From: an uncultured Prevotella sp.
GTDB taxonomy: Bacteria; Bacteroidota; Bacteroidia; Bacteroidales; Bacteroidaceae
Reading direction: 5' to 3'
Length of the DNA stretch: 20,295 bases
Assembly (NCBI GenBank): GCA_934183355.1
Contig: CAKPST010000044.1
Coordinates: 1-20,295 of the forward strand
In this document: positions 1 through 8,470 of the stretch, piece after piece
How the letters are laid out: each line of letters opens with the position of its first letter
Position numbering within the stretch: the first letter of the stretch is position 1
The notes under the pieces: model-generated
Seen by the model: the letters and a program-made list of their open reading frames with translations, nothing else
What the model was told of the DNA's origin: nothing
Databases searched by the model: none
Translations under genes and position numbers: made by a program

Positions 1-572
1 ACATAAAGAGGTGCTGTACTACCGAATGAACCGATACCACGAATACGTACAGAAGGGTCGGCTCCTGGCTGACCGTCAGATGTAATCTGTACACCGGCAA
101 CCTTACCTTCAAGCATTGTAGAAATATTGGAGTTAGACACCTTCTTCATCTCATCTGCGTTGACGATAGCCACAGAACCAGTAAGGTCGGCCTTCTTCTG
201 TGTACCATAACCAACTACAACTACTTGCTCAAGCATGTTGTTGTCTGGAGTAAGCTGTATCTTTTCGATGATTGCGCGGCTGCGAACTGCGACCTCGCTT
301 GACTTATAACCAAGGTAGCTTACTATAAGAGTGGCATTGGCATCAACATCCAACGAGAATTTGCCATCCATGTCTGTGACAGTTCCTACCTTTGAGTTCT
401 TTGCCTTGACAGAAGCGCCCATAAGTGGAGCACCAGTCTCGTCAACAACCTGTCCCTGCACCTTGATAGTCGGGGCTTGTGCTACGGCAGCATTTGCATG
501 AATTGGGGCAAAAACGGATGCACCACTCACAGCGCCGAGGCATAACATCATTGAGAATAATTCTTTCCTCAT
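1..572 (-). CDS. SusC/RagA-like TonB-dependent outer-membrane receptor, N-terminal part (cut by window edge)
   Basis: This is the first 190 complete codons of an outer-membrane receptor that would import a glycan or similar ligand together with a SusD-like lipoprotein lying beyond the left edge. Translation from the ATG at 572 gives a signal peptide (residues 1 to about 28, hydrophobic core LFSMMLCLGAVSGASVF). A carboxypeptidase D-like regulatory domain follows (about 37-108, with GQVVDETGAPLMGASV and VSYLGYK). Then comes the segment LEQVVVVGYGTQKKADLTGS, the standard SusC junction, and the start of the plug (GKVAGVQI, VRIRGIGSFGS). No STN domain precedes it, so anti-sigma signalling is not indicated. 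The kinase-less regulator upstream in the same orientation is the likely controller. Substrate cannot be told from this part. The gene is open to base 1 and is not broken in what is visible. Confidence 0.95.
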   Translation of the reverse strand, partial: MRKELFSMMLCLGAVSGASVFAPIHANAAVAQAPTIKVQGQVVDETGAPLMGASVKAKNSKVGTVTDMDGKFSLDVDANATLIVSYLGYKSSEVAVRSRAIIEKIQLTPDNNMLEQVVVVGYGTQKKADLTGSVAIVNADEMKKVSNSNISTMLEGKVAGVQITSDGQPGADPSVRIRGIGSFGSTAPLY

Positions 573-840
573 TGTTCTGGAATTTAGGTTTTATTTTTAT
601 TAGTTACTTATTGTCACTTTATATAGAGATGTTCTTATTTAGAGTTTTAGGGTAGCGTCCATGAAAGATATTAAAATATGAAAGTGGACGCTTATGCAAA
701 CAATCCACTTTCGTGCATCCATAGTATCTCTCATTTTGGAACGTTTTGGTTTTAATTATTGGTTATAGGTAAATATCGTTTGTTCAACGTAATATATGCA
801 AGATTGTTATATCTGCATCAATCCGTAACTTTTTCAGTGG
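573..840 (-). promoter_or_regulatory. Long leader of the SusC-like gene with alternative stems
   Basis: If the -7 box at 841-848 is used, the receptor mRNA has a leader of about 260 bases with no open gene. In its middle, one segment (680-692) can pair in two ways. It can pair with 704-712 (9 bp, GAAAGTGGA/TCCACTTTC) or with 654-661 (8 bp, AGCGTCCA/TGGACGCT). The two stems share bases 685-688 and cannot form together. There is no U-run after either stem, so a transcription terminator is not obvious. An effect on translation or RNA stability, or chance, are the options. The rest of the leader is AT-rich and shows nothing else. Confidence 0.4.
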
Positions 841-848
841 CAAAATTA
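841..848 (-). promoter_or_regulatory. Candidate -7 promoter box for the SusC-like gene
   Basis: On the minus strand this reads TAATTTTG, an exact match to the Bacteroidetes -7 consensus TAnnTTTG. The nearest upstream TTTG (875-878) is 26 bases away rather than about 20, so a proper -33 box is missing. That is what an activator-dependent promoter would look like. A TTTGTCCACC repeat sits just upstream where an AraC-type activator could contact the polymerase. Confidence 0.5.
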
Positions 849-868
849 CACTTATTCACGTATCATAT

Positions 869-900
869 GGTGGACAAATAAAATAAAAAAGGTGGACAAA
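869..900 (-). repeat. Direct repeat GGTGGACAAA x2, candidate activator operator
   Basis: The 10-mer GGTGGACAAA occurs at 869-878 and 891-900 (TTTGTCCACC on the transcribed strand). The copies are 22 bases apart start to start, about two helical turns. They lie immediately upstream of the candidate -7 box of the receptor gene. AraC-family proteins commonly bind tandem half-sites about two turns apart next to the -35 region, and the neighbouring regulator carries such a domain. The second copy also forms one arm of the terminator hairpin at 891-945, so the repetition could partly reflect that structure. Confidence 0.45.
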
Positions 901-945
901 AACCGTAAATATACTGGTTTTACCATATTTACGGTTTTATCCACC
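879..945 (-). terminator. Rho-independent terminator after the regulator gene
   Basis: On the minus strand the arm from 945 (GGTGGATAAAACCGTAAATA) is matched by ATTTACGGTTTTTGTCCACC ending at 891, with one unpaired base in about 20. The loop region can pair further (TGGT/ACCA). The stem is followed directly by a T-rich tail (TTTTTTATTTTA, 890-879). This is a textbook intrinsic terminator for transcripts coming from the regulator, 87 bases past its stop codon, and it would insulate the receptor gene from read-through. Confidence 0.75.
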
Positions 946-972
946 TGTTGTGTACCCACACAGTAAAATATG

Positions 973-1021
973 ATAAATCAATCATGTAGACAGATTTATA
1001 TCTGTTGGATGATTGATTTAT
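973..1021 (-). terminator. Two-part hairpin 10 bases after the regulator stop codon
   Basis: A perfect 13-bp inverted repeat (973-985 ATAAATCAATCAT against 1009-1021) encloses a second perfect 6-bp stem (ACAGAT 990-995, ATCTGT 1000-1005, loop TTAT). It starts directly behind the stop codon at 1032. The tail on the transcribed strand (CATATTTTACTG) is only moderately T-rich. It may be a first, leaky terminator or a 3'-end stabilising structure ahead of the stronger terminator at 879-945. Confidence 0.6.
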
Positions 1022-1031
1022 ATCTCCTATT

Positions 1032-3989
1032 CTAATCTACCCTATAGGCAGAAGGAGCAACACCATAGAACTTAGTGAAGCATCGTGTAAAGTATTTTGG
1101 GTCGTTAAAGCCCACACGATAAGCTATCTCAGTGATATTGCGATTGGCTACATTCTGCTCAATCATACGCTTGGCTATCTCAAGACGATAGTTGCGAATA
1201 AATTGCGAAGTGGGGAGTCCGGTCTCCGCATTGAGCCTTTTACTAAGCGATGCACGATTTATATTCATTGCTTCAGCAAGTTCTGACACACCAAACTTGG
1301 AGTTGCTGTAGCTCTTCTCCATAATGTCCATCACTCTATCCATAAACGGACGTTCGTTGGCCTCCACCTCCTTTCGGTCGGCTTCAATGGTTTTCTTCTG
1401 ACTTTCTTTATAGCGACGCTGATTTTCAAGTATAGACTTTATGCGTGACTGTAGTTGTCCAGGTTCTTCACTCTCCATCAGTGCTTCCTCAATGGGCTGA
1501 TAGAGCGATTTTACCTCACGTTCGCGTATCTTCTCCATACGACGCAGATAGAAATAGCGCATTATAGTGGCTGCACATATCATTATAATGACTATAAACC
1601 ACCAACTCTTATAGAAATAAGGTGTCACACTAACGTCTATCGAAATGGTCTGCTCGTCGTCAGCTCCAATATTAGGCGAGTATTTCACATAAAACGTATA
1701 GGTGCCGGAAGGCAACATAGAGTAGCGCACACTATGCTGACCAGGTTGCAGTTTCATCCATTCATCCTCATAGCCTTTCATACGATAGCTGTATACACCA
1801 TGTGTCTCGCCTGCGAAGTTAAGAGCAGAAAAATTGATGGTAAACGAACGATCACTCTCGTGCAGTCTTATCTTACTAGCCGTGGCAATGTTGCGGTCAA
1901 GATAACGACTTCCTGCAAAGACTGGCTGATTATCTACTCTCAATTCAGTAAAACGTAGATTGAACTTCTGACTGTTGATATTGCTCACACTCGACACAGC
2001 CATCATACCACGCTCAGTGCCAAGATAGATAGTTCCCTTTTTGTCACGTATAGCACCATTATAGTAGAACTGCGAACACAGTAATCCATCATTTTTGGTG
2101 TAATTGTTGAATTGGCGAATCTGTGGATTGTATACGGAGAGTCCGTAACCAGTAGTGAGCCACAAGCGACCTAAATTATCTTCAACAATGCCAGTCACAG
2201 TATTATTGGCAAGTCCGTCAGCAGTAGTGAATGTCTCTATCTTTTGTTTGCCATCTTTGTCTCGTGTTTGGCAATACATGCCATATCCATTGCTGCCCAT
2301 CCATATACGCCCATCTCGTGTTTGGCAAAAGGATATTATCTTGTCAAAGATGTGACTTTCAGGATTGTCGAGCTTATATTGCTGATGAATTGCCTCAAAA
2401 TATCGCTTGCCACGTCGCGATTTCAAGAAGACAACAGCCATTCCACGTATTGATCCCACCATCAGTGTGCCATCCTTGGTAATAAGACTGCCTATACATC
2501 CTTTAATATCGCGACAGTTGGGGAATGGATCCTCAAGTTTCTGCGTGTTAAAATTGAAGAAGAAGAGGCCTTCATTGGCACCTATCCACATTCCATGATT
2601 AATATTATCATAACATAATGCCCCAATAAAGGTTAATAGTGGCTGATGATATTCATCAACCATAAGTTGCTTCATACTGCCTGGTTGACGTGGATTCATC
2701 ACAGCCACTCCTCCACCCCATGTACCTATCCAAATATTGCCCTTGTCGTCGGCAGTAAGTGCCGAAACTGAGTTGTGTGGCAAATCAGAATTATCCTTTC
2801 TGTAATGCACAAAACCTTTAGATCCAGGACGCAAACAGTTAAGTCCGCCTTCCACTACGCCAACCCACAGCGTACCATTGGGCTCAGCATACATGGCGTT
2901 GACAGCATTACGTGAGATGGTTGCTGGATTTTCCGGATCGTTGGCATAATAGGTTATCTGCATTTGTCGCGGCACCAACTTTACCACACCACCAGACTCT
3001 GTGCCTATCCATATCTGTCCATTCTTGGAGAATATCGAGTTTACAAAGTTGCTGCTTAGAGGGTTTACAGGACTAGAACTATTCCAATGCTCCACCTCGC
3101 CAGTGCGGTCGTCGATTATGTCTACACCACATAAAGTACCAACAAGCAATCGGTTCTCAGGCGAAACAGCGAGACTTGTTGTAACCTCATGTTGCAATGT
3201 ATGACTCGCATCATTGGTATGAAACTGCCTACCATCACTACAATAGAGTCCATCATTTGTAGCAAGCCATATCTTATTATTATATTTTATGATACTACAA
3301 GCAAAACGACCGCCCAACGGAGCAAACATAGGCGTAAGATCGTTAGTGACTATTTGTCCATGTCGCTCAATAAGTTCGCTCACTCGTCCATTGTTGCACA
3401 CCACCACAGAGCCACGTTCATAGACATCACACATGCCAAATTCAGGAGGTATCGTAGGATACGTTGTGGACACTACGGATTCCACACGACCACTATCATC
3501 AAATGCTACACGATGTATCTCATTAGCGGAGACTATCCATATACTTCCCTTGGAATCACAATATGTGCGCAAACACGAAATATCGAATACACGGCGCAAC
3601 TGCTGAGCAACATTGGTGTTGATGCACGATGGCACTATAGGACGCATAGTCTCAAGGTCGAGCACCTGCGGTCCCTCCTCAAATGCCACCCACAGACGAT
3701 GAAAACGGTCTTCGCTCACATTTCTGCAACTATTACTACGCAACGCTGTGACGGACGATGTGTAGCCCATACTCACCAAAGTGTAGCCGTCATAACGCAC
3801 AAGTCCTCCTCCATGTGTACTTATCCACATGAATCCATATGAATCTTGGAATATGTCATCGGCAAAATTATTTGGCATACCTGATGCCATATTGAGAAAA
3901 CTTGCATTATACTTGCCAAGTGTTCCACCCTGTGCAAATCCATACATTGCACAAATCAATGCAACAAGGAGGGATATTAGATGTTTCAT
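1032..3989 (-). CDS. Membrane-bound propeller sensor/AraC transcription regulator lacking kinase and receiver (HTCS-like)
   Basis: This is a predicted sensor-regulator of a glycan utilization locus, 985 residues from the ATG at 3989. That start gives a clean signal peptide (MKHLISLLVALICAMYGFAQ). An upstream in-frame ATG at 4067 would only add an implausible extension. The periplasmic part (about 20-700) has fourteen recognisable propeller blade motifs (such as GNIWIGTWGGGV and GRLWLTTGYGL), fitting two seven-bladed Reg_prop propellers. A Y_Y_Y domain follows (about 705-793), then one membrane segment (about 795-815, WWFIVIIMICAATIM). A charged, probably coiled linker of only about 62 residues leads to an AraC-type HTH domain (about 880-985, ending ITEIAYRVGFNDPKYFTRCFTKFYGVAPSAYR). 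Classical hybrid two-component systems have HisKA, HATPase and receiver domains at this point; none is present and there is no room for them. It lies upstream of the SusC-like gene on the same strand. Confidence 0.9.
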   Translation of the reverse strand: MKHLISLLVALICAMYGFAQGGTLGKYNASFLNMASGMPNNFADDIFQDSYGFMWISTHGGGLVRYDGYTLVSMGYTSSVTALRSNSCRNVSEDRFHRLWVAFEEGPQVLDLETMRPIVPSCINTNVAQQLRRVFDISCLRTYCDSKGSIWIVSANEIHRVAFDDSGRVESVVSTTYPTIPPEFGMCDVYERGSVVVCNNGRVSELIERHGQIVTNDLTPMFAPLGGRFACSIIKYNNKIWLATNDGLYCSDGRQFHTNDASHTLQHEVTTSLAVSPENRLLVGTLCGVDIIDDRTGEVEHWNSSSPVNPLSSNFVNSIFSKNGQIWIGTESGGVVKLVPRQMQITYYANDPENPATISRNAVNAMYAEPNGTLWVGVVEGGLNCLRPGSKGFVHYRKDNSDLPHNSVSALTADDKGNIWIGTWGGGVAVMNPRQPGSMKQLMVDEYHQPLLTFIGALCYDNINHGMWIGANEGLFFFNFNTQKLEDPFPNCRDIKGCIGSLITKDGTLMVGSIRGMAVVFLKSRRGKRYFEAIHQQYKLDNPESHIFDKIISFCQTRDGRIWMGSNGYGMYCQTRDKDGKQKIETFTTADGLANNTVTGIVEDNLGRLWLTTGYGLSVYNPQIRQFNNYTKNDGLLCSQFYYNGAIRDKKGTIYLGTERGMMAVSSVSNINSQKFNLRFTELRVDNQPVFAGSRYLDRNIATASKIRLHESDRSFTINFSALNFAGETHGVYSYRMKGYEDEWMKLQPGQHSVRYSMLPSGTYTFYVKYSPNIGADDEQTISIDVSVTPYFYKSWWFIVIIMICAATIMRYFYLRRMEKIREREVKSLYQPIEEALMESEEPGQLQSRIKSILENQRRYKESQKKTIEADRKEVEANERPFMDRVMDIMEKSYSNSKFGVSELAEAMNINRASLSKRLNAETGLPTSQFIRNYRLEIAKRMIEQNVANRNITEIAYRVGFNDPKYFTRCFTKFYGVAPSAYRVD

Positions 3990-4094
3990 CTCTGTAGTTT
4001 CTATTATAATAATGTATATATGATTGCTATAAACTACTGCAAATATATAAAAAAAAACGAAACCCACAATAAAGTTTTTCCACTAAATAAAATG

Positions 4095-4123
4095 TCCCAA
4101 CCCTTCATCACGAAGAGTTGAGA
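4095..4123 (-). other. Stem-loop in the regulator leader or end of the peptidase transcript
   Basis: An imperfect stem pairs TCCCAACCCTTC with GAAGAGTTGAGA around the loop ATCAC, with two C/A mismatches. On the minus strand it is followed by ACATTTTATTTAG. If the promoter at 4159-4190 is real, this lies inside the regulator's leader of about 160 bases. Otherwise it could be a weak terminator for the C11 peptidase gene. I cannot decide between these. Confidence 0.35.
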
Positions 4124-4158
4124 CCCAGATAGCTAATTAATGAGAAAAAACTACGATG

Positions 4159-4190
4159 CAAAGGTACTACTTTACTTTAACCTGAGCAAA
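4159..4190 (-). promoter_or_regulatory. Promoter of the propeller/AraC regulator
   Basis: On the minus strand, TTTG (4190-4187) is followed after 20 bases by TACCTTTG (4166-4159). This matches both boxes and the spacing of the Bacteroidetes housekeeping promoter (TTTG...TAnnTTTG). Transcription would begin near 4152, leaving a leader of about 160 bases before the ATG at 3989. A weak AT-rich inverted repeat (ATTGTT 4206-4211, AACAAT 4222-4227) lies just upstream and could be an operator or nothing. Confidence 0.65.
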
Positions 4191-4274
4191 CATAGTTGTT
4201 CATTAATTGTTTAATTATCTTAACAATATCTTATTATAACCTATTTACAGGAAGTATCAGCCAATAATATGGTT

Positions 4275-5444
4275 TTAATGAGTTGCTTTCCACCAAGCAG
4301 TCTGTGTCTTGGTGTTTATAGCTTCAGAGTATTCTGATGGGTCGGATATTGTTAGCCCTGAGAATTCCTTTAGTTCAAGAGATCTATTTCCATTCCATGA
4401 ATATATCTTCCCGGTAGTATCCTTATACGGAACCAATTTTTCCAACAACTTTGTTGCCTCTGTGTATGTTGCAATGTCGTCACCGCACAAAACACGCAAA
4501 TAGCTTCCAAAATCAAAATAGACAGTTGGAGTGTAATGCAATACATCAAGATCTTGCACTTCATCTATCTTGTCCATATCAAACGTATGGATACTATTTA
4601 CAGCCTTCATAAATTCAGCCATTTCAGCTATTTTATTGATGTCGGTCACGGCTATAGTTCCATAATTCATTGGCCTTCCATTGTAATCTGTATAAGAATC
4701 ATAAAAAGATCTGAAGTCCTTGCACAGCGAAGCATAGTCGGGCGTTTCTATCATAAGATATTTCAATATCTTGTGATAAGGCATACCATATCCCATCATC
4801 TCACTTGTCGACGCTATAAGTACATCGGTTGCACCACGCAAATCATAAGCAACCTCTACACCCGACATATAGCAGTCGTCGAACAACATGAACTGCATTT
4901 TTACTCCTACATTATGTATGCTTTCGGCCAAATCAGCAACGTCTATTTTATATTTTGAGCCTCCGAAATAACGTGTAATATTGTTTTTGGGCAACCATCC
5001 TTCACCGTGACATCCAATGATAGCTGCATATTGTTCAGCTGGAGCATATTGTTTCATGTCGTTAAGTATGGATGTCATGCCACTAATGGTGGTATAACTT
5101 GCCGAAGAGTAAGTCTTCAGTGTATCACGCACACAACGTCCTTTCTTATATTTGAAATCAATGAGATGACTCACGTTAGAATTTTTTGATATATACACTA
5201 TCAAATGATTATTGCCCAGTCCTCCGTTCTGATTGATAGATGTTTCCATATCTTTTAGATTGGTAAGGAAACTGATGTACAGGTCACTACTCTGTGTACC
5301 TCCGGTATAAGGCATGAACACAAATATGGTCTTAGCGGCTGTCTGCGGTATGTCAGGTTCTGGAGTAGGTCCATCGTTCTTACTGCATGAAGCAAATGCT
5401 AAGAACGAGAGAAAGATAAATAGAATGGATAGGAGTTTGTGCAT
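4275..5444 (-). CDS. Clostripain-related (family C11) cysteine peptidase, lipoprotein
   Basis: This is a secreted, membrane-anchored cysteine endopeptidase of 389 residues; the C11 family typically cuts after Arg or Lys. The N-terminus is a lipoprotein signal with a lipobox ending at Cys20 (LAFASC, then SKNDG), so it is probably anchored in the outer or inner membrane. The catalytic histidine is in CHGEGW (His146) and the catalytic cysteine in FDDCYMSGVEVAYDL (Cys191), both in their family contexts and 45 residues apart. Length and His-Cys spacing resemble the Parabacteroides merdae C11 enzyme. Family members mature by self-cleavage; Lys153, Lys164 and Lys166 between the catalytic residues are possible sites (inference). 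The C-terminus keeps the family pattern SGLTISDP. I found no clear promoter consensus upstream. It may be transcribed by read-through from valS or from a non-consensus promoter. Confidence 0.92.
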   Translation of the reverse strand: MHKLLSILFIFLSFLAFASCSKNDGPTPEPDIPQTAAKTIFVFMPYTGGTQSSDLYISFLTNLKDMETSINQNGGLGNNHLIVYISKNSNVSHLIDFKYKKGRCVRDTLKTYSSASYTTISGMTSILNDMKQYAPAEQYAAIIGCHGEGWLPKNNITRYFGGSKYKIDVADLAESIHNVGVKMQFMLFDDCYMSGVEVAYDLRGATDVLIASTSEMMGYGMPYHKILKYLMIETPDYASLCKDFRSFYDSYTDYNGRPMNYGTIAVTDINKIAEMAEFMKAVNSIHTFDMDKIDEVQDLDVLHYTPTVYFDFGSYLRVLCGDDIATYTEATKLLEKLVPYKDTTGKIYSWNGNRSLELKEFSGLTISDPSEYSEAINTKTQTAWWKATH

Positions 5445-5490
5445 AATATAAGTCTTGTGTTAAACAATATAATAATAAAAGGTTGAAGAA

Positions 5491-5600
5491 AAACAAAACA
5501 ACAACATCAACAACAAGTCTTTATTAATTTGTCGTGTCAGTTGGCACGACTTAAATTATTTAAGTGTTATTGACTTGTCGTTGATATTGTTGTCTTATTT
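5491..5600 (-). terminator. Long-stem 3' structure of valS, probable terminator
   Basis: Bases 5496-5519 and 5572-5595 form a 24-base inverted repeat with three mismatches. In minus-strand RNA all three become G-U pairs, so the whole stem can form. Inside it sit two smaller perfect or near-perfect stems: GTCGTGTC/GGCACGAC (5531-5538, 5543-5550, loop AGTT) and CTTAAAT/ATTTAAG (5550-5564). The stem begins 15 bases after the valS stop and is followed by a T-rich tail (TGTTTTTC). It is most simply a large terminator or stabilising 3' end for valS. It sits 51 bases before the peptidase start codon. Confidence 0.6.
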
Positions 5601-5610
5601 TATATCTTCA

Positions 5611-8322
5611 TTACTTACTGCGCAGTGCTGCCAGCGATTCCTTCAACGCAGCTATCTTCTCCTCAGAGTCACTCTGCTTCTTGCGCTCCATGGCAACAAC
5701 AGCCTCGGGAGCGTGAGCCACGAACTTCTCGTTAGAGAGTTTCTTCTTGACACCAGCGAGGAATCCCTCAAGGTGCTTGAGCTGAGCCTCCTGCTTGACA
5801 ATCTCTGCCTCAACATCAATCATGTCGCCCAGAGGAACTGCAAATTCGTCTGTACCTACCATGAATGCCGAAGCGGTAGCGTCCTTCTCAGCCACAACAT
5901 TGATAGCAGAGAGGTTAGCCATCTTGGTGATAACCGAAGAGTAAACCTCGAAGTTGTTCTGACCAACTACCTGCAGCACGAGAGCGTCCTTGTTGGGGAT
6001 GTTCTTCTGGTTGCGTACTGTACGCACGCCACCCACAATCTGCTTAACGCTTTCGATAGCGTTGGAGATGTTGTTGTCATCCTCGGTAGGAGCGTCGAGC
6101 TTCAGTTCGGCACGCATGATCGACTCGCCATCGTTGCGGTCGTAGATGTGCTGCCAGAGTTCCTCGGTGATGAACGGCATGAACGGATGCAGCATCTTAA
6201 GCAGAGTCTCGAAGAAGGCGAGAGTCTGATTGTATGATGTAGCGTCGATAGGTGAGCCATAAGCAGGCTTAACCATCTCAAGATACCAGCTTGAGAACTC
6301 GTCCCAGAACAGCTTGTAAACAGCCATCAGCGCCTCAGAGATACGATACTTAGAGAAGAGGTCGTTCACCTCGGCGTTGGTCTGCTTCAGCTTAGCCTCA
6401 AACCACTTGGCTGCAATGGCGTTAGCCTCAGGCTGCTCACCCTCAGCCACCTGCCAGCCCTTAACGAGTCGGAAGGCATTCCATATCTTGTTGTTGAAGT
6501 TACGTCCCTGCTCGCAAAGGCTCTCGTCGAAGAGAATGTCGTTGCCTGCAGGAGCCGAAAGCATCATACCCATACGTACGCCGTCGGCACCATATTTCTC
6601 GATAAGACCAATCGGGTCGGGCGAGTTGCCGAGACTCTTTGACATCTTGCGTCCGAGTTTGTCGCGTACGATACCAGTAAAGTAAACGTTGCGGAAGGGC
6701 ACGTCCTTCATATACTCCTCGCCAGCCATAATCATACGGGCTACCCAGAAGAAGATGATGTCCGGACCTGTTACGAGGTCAGAAGTGGGATAATAGTACT
6801 TGATCTCCTCGTTGCCAGGATTGTTGATGCCGTCGAACAGCGAGATAGGCCAAAGCCATGATGAGAACCATGTATCAAGAGCGTCCTCGTCGTGAACGAG
6901 CTGGTCGGCTGTGATGTTCTCATAGCCCTCAATCTTGCGAGCCTCTTCAAGAGCTTCCTCCTTAGAGAGTGCTACAACGTACTTCTCTTCTTCGCCTTCG
7001 GCAGTAGGAAGGAAGTAAGCCGGGATGCGATGACCCCACCAGAGCTGACGTGATATACACCAGTCCTGAATGTTCTCCAGCCAGTTGCGGTATGTTGTTA
7101 CATATTTTGTCGGGTGGAACTTGATCTTGCCTTCGAGTACAGGAGGCAAAGCGATGTCGGCAAAGTGCTTCATCGAGAGGAACCACTGCTTGCAGAGACG
7201 TGGCTCAACGGCAGTGTCCTGGTTGCGCTCCGAATATCCTACCTTATTGTCGTAGTCCTCAATCTTCTCCATCAGGCCGGCAGCCTTCAGGTCCTCAACA
7301 ATCTGCTTGCGCACATCCATGCGGTCCATGCCAACATACATGCCAGCTGCCTCAGAGATAGTGCCGTCGGGGTTGAAAATGTCAATAGTCTCAAGGTTGT
7401 GAGTCTTGCCGAGAGCGTAGTCGTTAACGTCGTGTGCAGGAGTAACCTTCAAGCAACCGGTACCGAATTCGATGTCAACATAGCGGTCCTCGATAACGGG
7501 GATAACACGGTTTACGAGTGGAACGATAACCTTATGACCACGCAACCACTGATTCTTCGGGTCCTTCGGGTTAACACACATGGCAGTATCGCCCATGATT
7601 GTCTCTGGACGTGTTGTGGCAACTACAGCGTAGTAGCAACCATTCTCATCCTGATGCAGAACCTCACCCTCACAACCTGTAGGCACAACAGGGTTAGTAT
7701 CGGCATCAGCTACATAGTAACGTAGGTTGAACAAATGGCTCTTCTCGTCGCGATATATTACCTCCTCGGTAGAGAGCACGGTCTGTGCCTTCGGATCCCA
7801 GTTCACCATACGCAGTCCGCGGTAGATGAGTCCCTTCTTGTATAGGTCGACGAAGACCTTAAGTACACTCTCCGAGCGCTTCTCGTCCATAGTGAATGCA
7901 GTGCGGTCCCAATCGCAACTTGCTCCAAGGCGGCGCAACTGCTTGAGGATTATGCCACCGTGCTCGTTGGTCCAGTCCCAAGCATGCTCAAGGAACTGCT
8001 CGCGAGTCAAGTCGCGCTTCTTGATACCCTGCTCGGCGAGGCGGTTTACCACCTTTGCCTCAGTAGCGATAGAAGCGTGGTCGGTGCCTGGTACCCAACA
8101 AGCATTCTTGCCCTCCATACGTGCGCGGCGCACGAGGATGTCCTGAATAGTATTGTTGAGCATGTGACCCATGTGGAGCACACCAGTCACGTTTGGTGGC
8201 GGTATTACGATAGTGTAGGGGTTGCGTCCGTCTGGCTTGCTACTGAAGAGCTTGTTGTCAAGCCAGTACTGATACCATTTCGATTCCACAGCTTGTGGAT
8301 CGTACTTACTTGCTAATTCCAT
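5611..8322 (-). CDS. valS: Valine--tRNA ligase
   Basis: Cytoplasmic class I aminoacyl-tRNA synthetase that charges tRNA-Val with valine using ATP. The 903 residues are full length for the family. The Rossmann-fold signatures are present: the HIGH-type motif at 50-53 ([14 protein letters not shown]) and KMSKS at 559-563 ([14 protein letters not shown]). The CP1 editing domain lies about 190-350 and contains [13 protein letters not shown], the site that hydrolyses mischarged Thr-tRNA. The anticodon-binding helical domain covers roughly 610-760. The last 65 or so residues form the valine-enzyme coiled-coil arm, rich in Lys and Glu ([18 protein letters not shown]). The start at 8322 fits the usual N-terminus ([17 protein letters not shown]). 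It stands alone between the peptidase gene and a divergent gene. Nothing unusual is seen. Confidence 0.98.
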   Translation of the reverse strand: MELASKYDPQAVESKWYQYWLDNKLFSSKPDGRNPYTIVIPPPNVTGVLHMGHMLNNTIQDILVRRARMEGKNACWVPGTDHASIATEAKVVNRLAEQGIKKRDLTREQFLEHAWDWTNEHGGIILKQLRRLGASCDWDRTAFTMDEKRSESVLKVFVDLYKKGLIYRGLRMVNWDPKAQTVLSTEEVIYRDEKSHLFNLRYYVADADTNPVVPTGCEGEVLHQDENGCYYAVVATTRPETIMGDTAMCVNPKDPKNQWLRGHKVIVPLVNRVIPVIEDRYVDIEFGTGCLKVTPAHDVNDYALGKTHNLETIDIFNPDGTISEAAGMYVGMDRMDVRKQIVEDLKAAGLMEKIEDYDNKVGYSERNQDTAVEPRLCKQWFLSMKHFADIALPPVLEGKIKFHPTKYVTTYRNWLENIQDWCISRQLWWGHRIPAYFLPTAEGEEEKYVVALSKEEALEEARKIEGYENITADQLVHDEDALDTWFSSWLWPISLFDGINNPGNEEIKYYYPTSDLVTGPDIIFFWVARMIMAGEEYMKDVPFRNVYFTGIVRDKLGRKMSKSLGNSPDPIGLIEKYGADGVRMGMMLSAPAGNDILFDESLCEQGRNFNNKIWNAFRLVKGWQVAEGEQPEANAIAAKWFEAKLKQTNAEVNDLFSKYRISEALMAVYKLFWDEFSSWYLEMVKPAYGSPIDATSYNQTLAFFETLLKMLHPFMPFITEELWQHIYDRNDGESIMRAELKLDAPTEDDNNISNAIESVKQIVGGVRTVRNQKNIPNKDALVLQVVGQNNFEVYSSVITKMANLSAINVVAEKDATASAFMVGTDEFAVPLGDMIDVEAEIVKQEAQLKHLEGFLAGVKKKLSNEKFVAHAPEAVVAMERKKQSDSEEKIAALKESLAALRSK

Positions 8323-8376
8323 AAGTGTCTTGAATAATATATTATTTATTTTTTATACGATGTATGAAAGTCAATG

Positions 8377-8384
8377 CAAAATTA
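8377..8384 (-). promoter_or_regulatory. Candidate -7 box for valS
   Basis: On the minus strand this reads TAATTTTG, an exact TAnnTTTG match, 54 bases before the valS start. No TTTG or TTG is found at the expected -33 distance, so only half the promoter is supported. I saw no T-box-like leader, and the remaining leader is too short for one. Confidence 0.4.
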
Positions 8385-8470
8385 GTAAAAATACATGGGA
8401 AAAATGCCGTTTTATCCGATAAATAAGTAATAAACTACATTACACATGCCCCATTTACAAAAATAAGCAT

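Noticed and set aside
573..1031. Insertion-sequence remnant suggested by the inverted repeats in the receptor upstream region
   Set aside because: No transposase fragment or matching terminal repeats with target duplication were seen; the repeats are explained better as terminator stems and a regulator site.
3189..3842. 217-residue open frame on the plus strand inside the regulator gene
   Set aside because: It is antisense to the propeller coding region with low-complexity His/Thr/Ile-rich translation and no recognisable domain.
3990..4067. Longer start for the propeller/AraC regulator (ATG at 4067)
   Set aside because: It would put about 26 residues ahead of a complete signal peptide that begins at the ATG at 3989. 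The extra stretch is AT-rich leader DNA between the likely promoter (4159-4190) and the real start.
5575..6237. 220-residue open frame on the plus strand across the end of valS
   Set aside because: It lies antisense to an intact, highly conserved gene, matches no family I know, and looks like a by-product of the GC pattern of the valS codons.
8323..8376. T-box leader for valS
   Set aside because: The leader between the candidate -7 box and the start is about 50 bases, with no T-box sequence or antiterminator; T-boxes are also not expected in this phylum.
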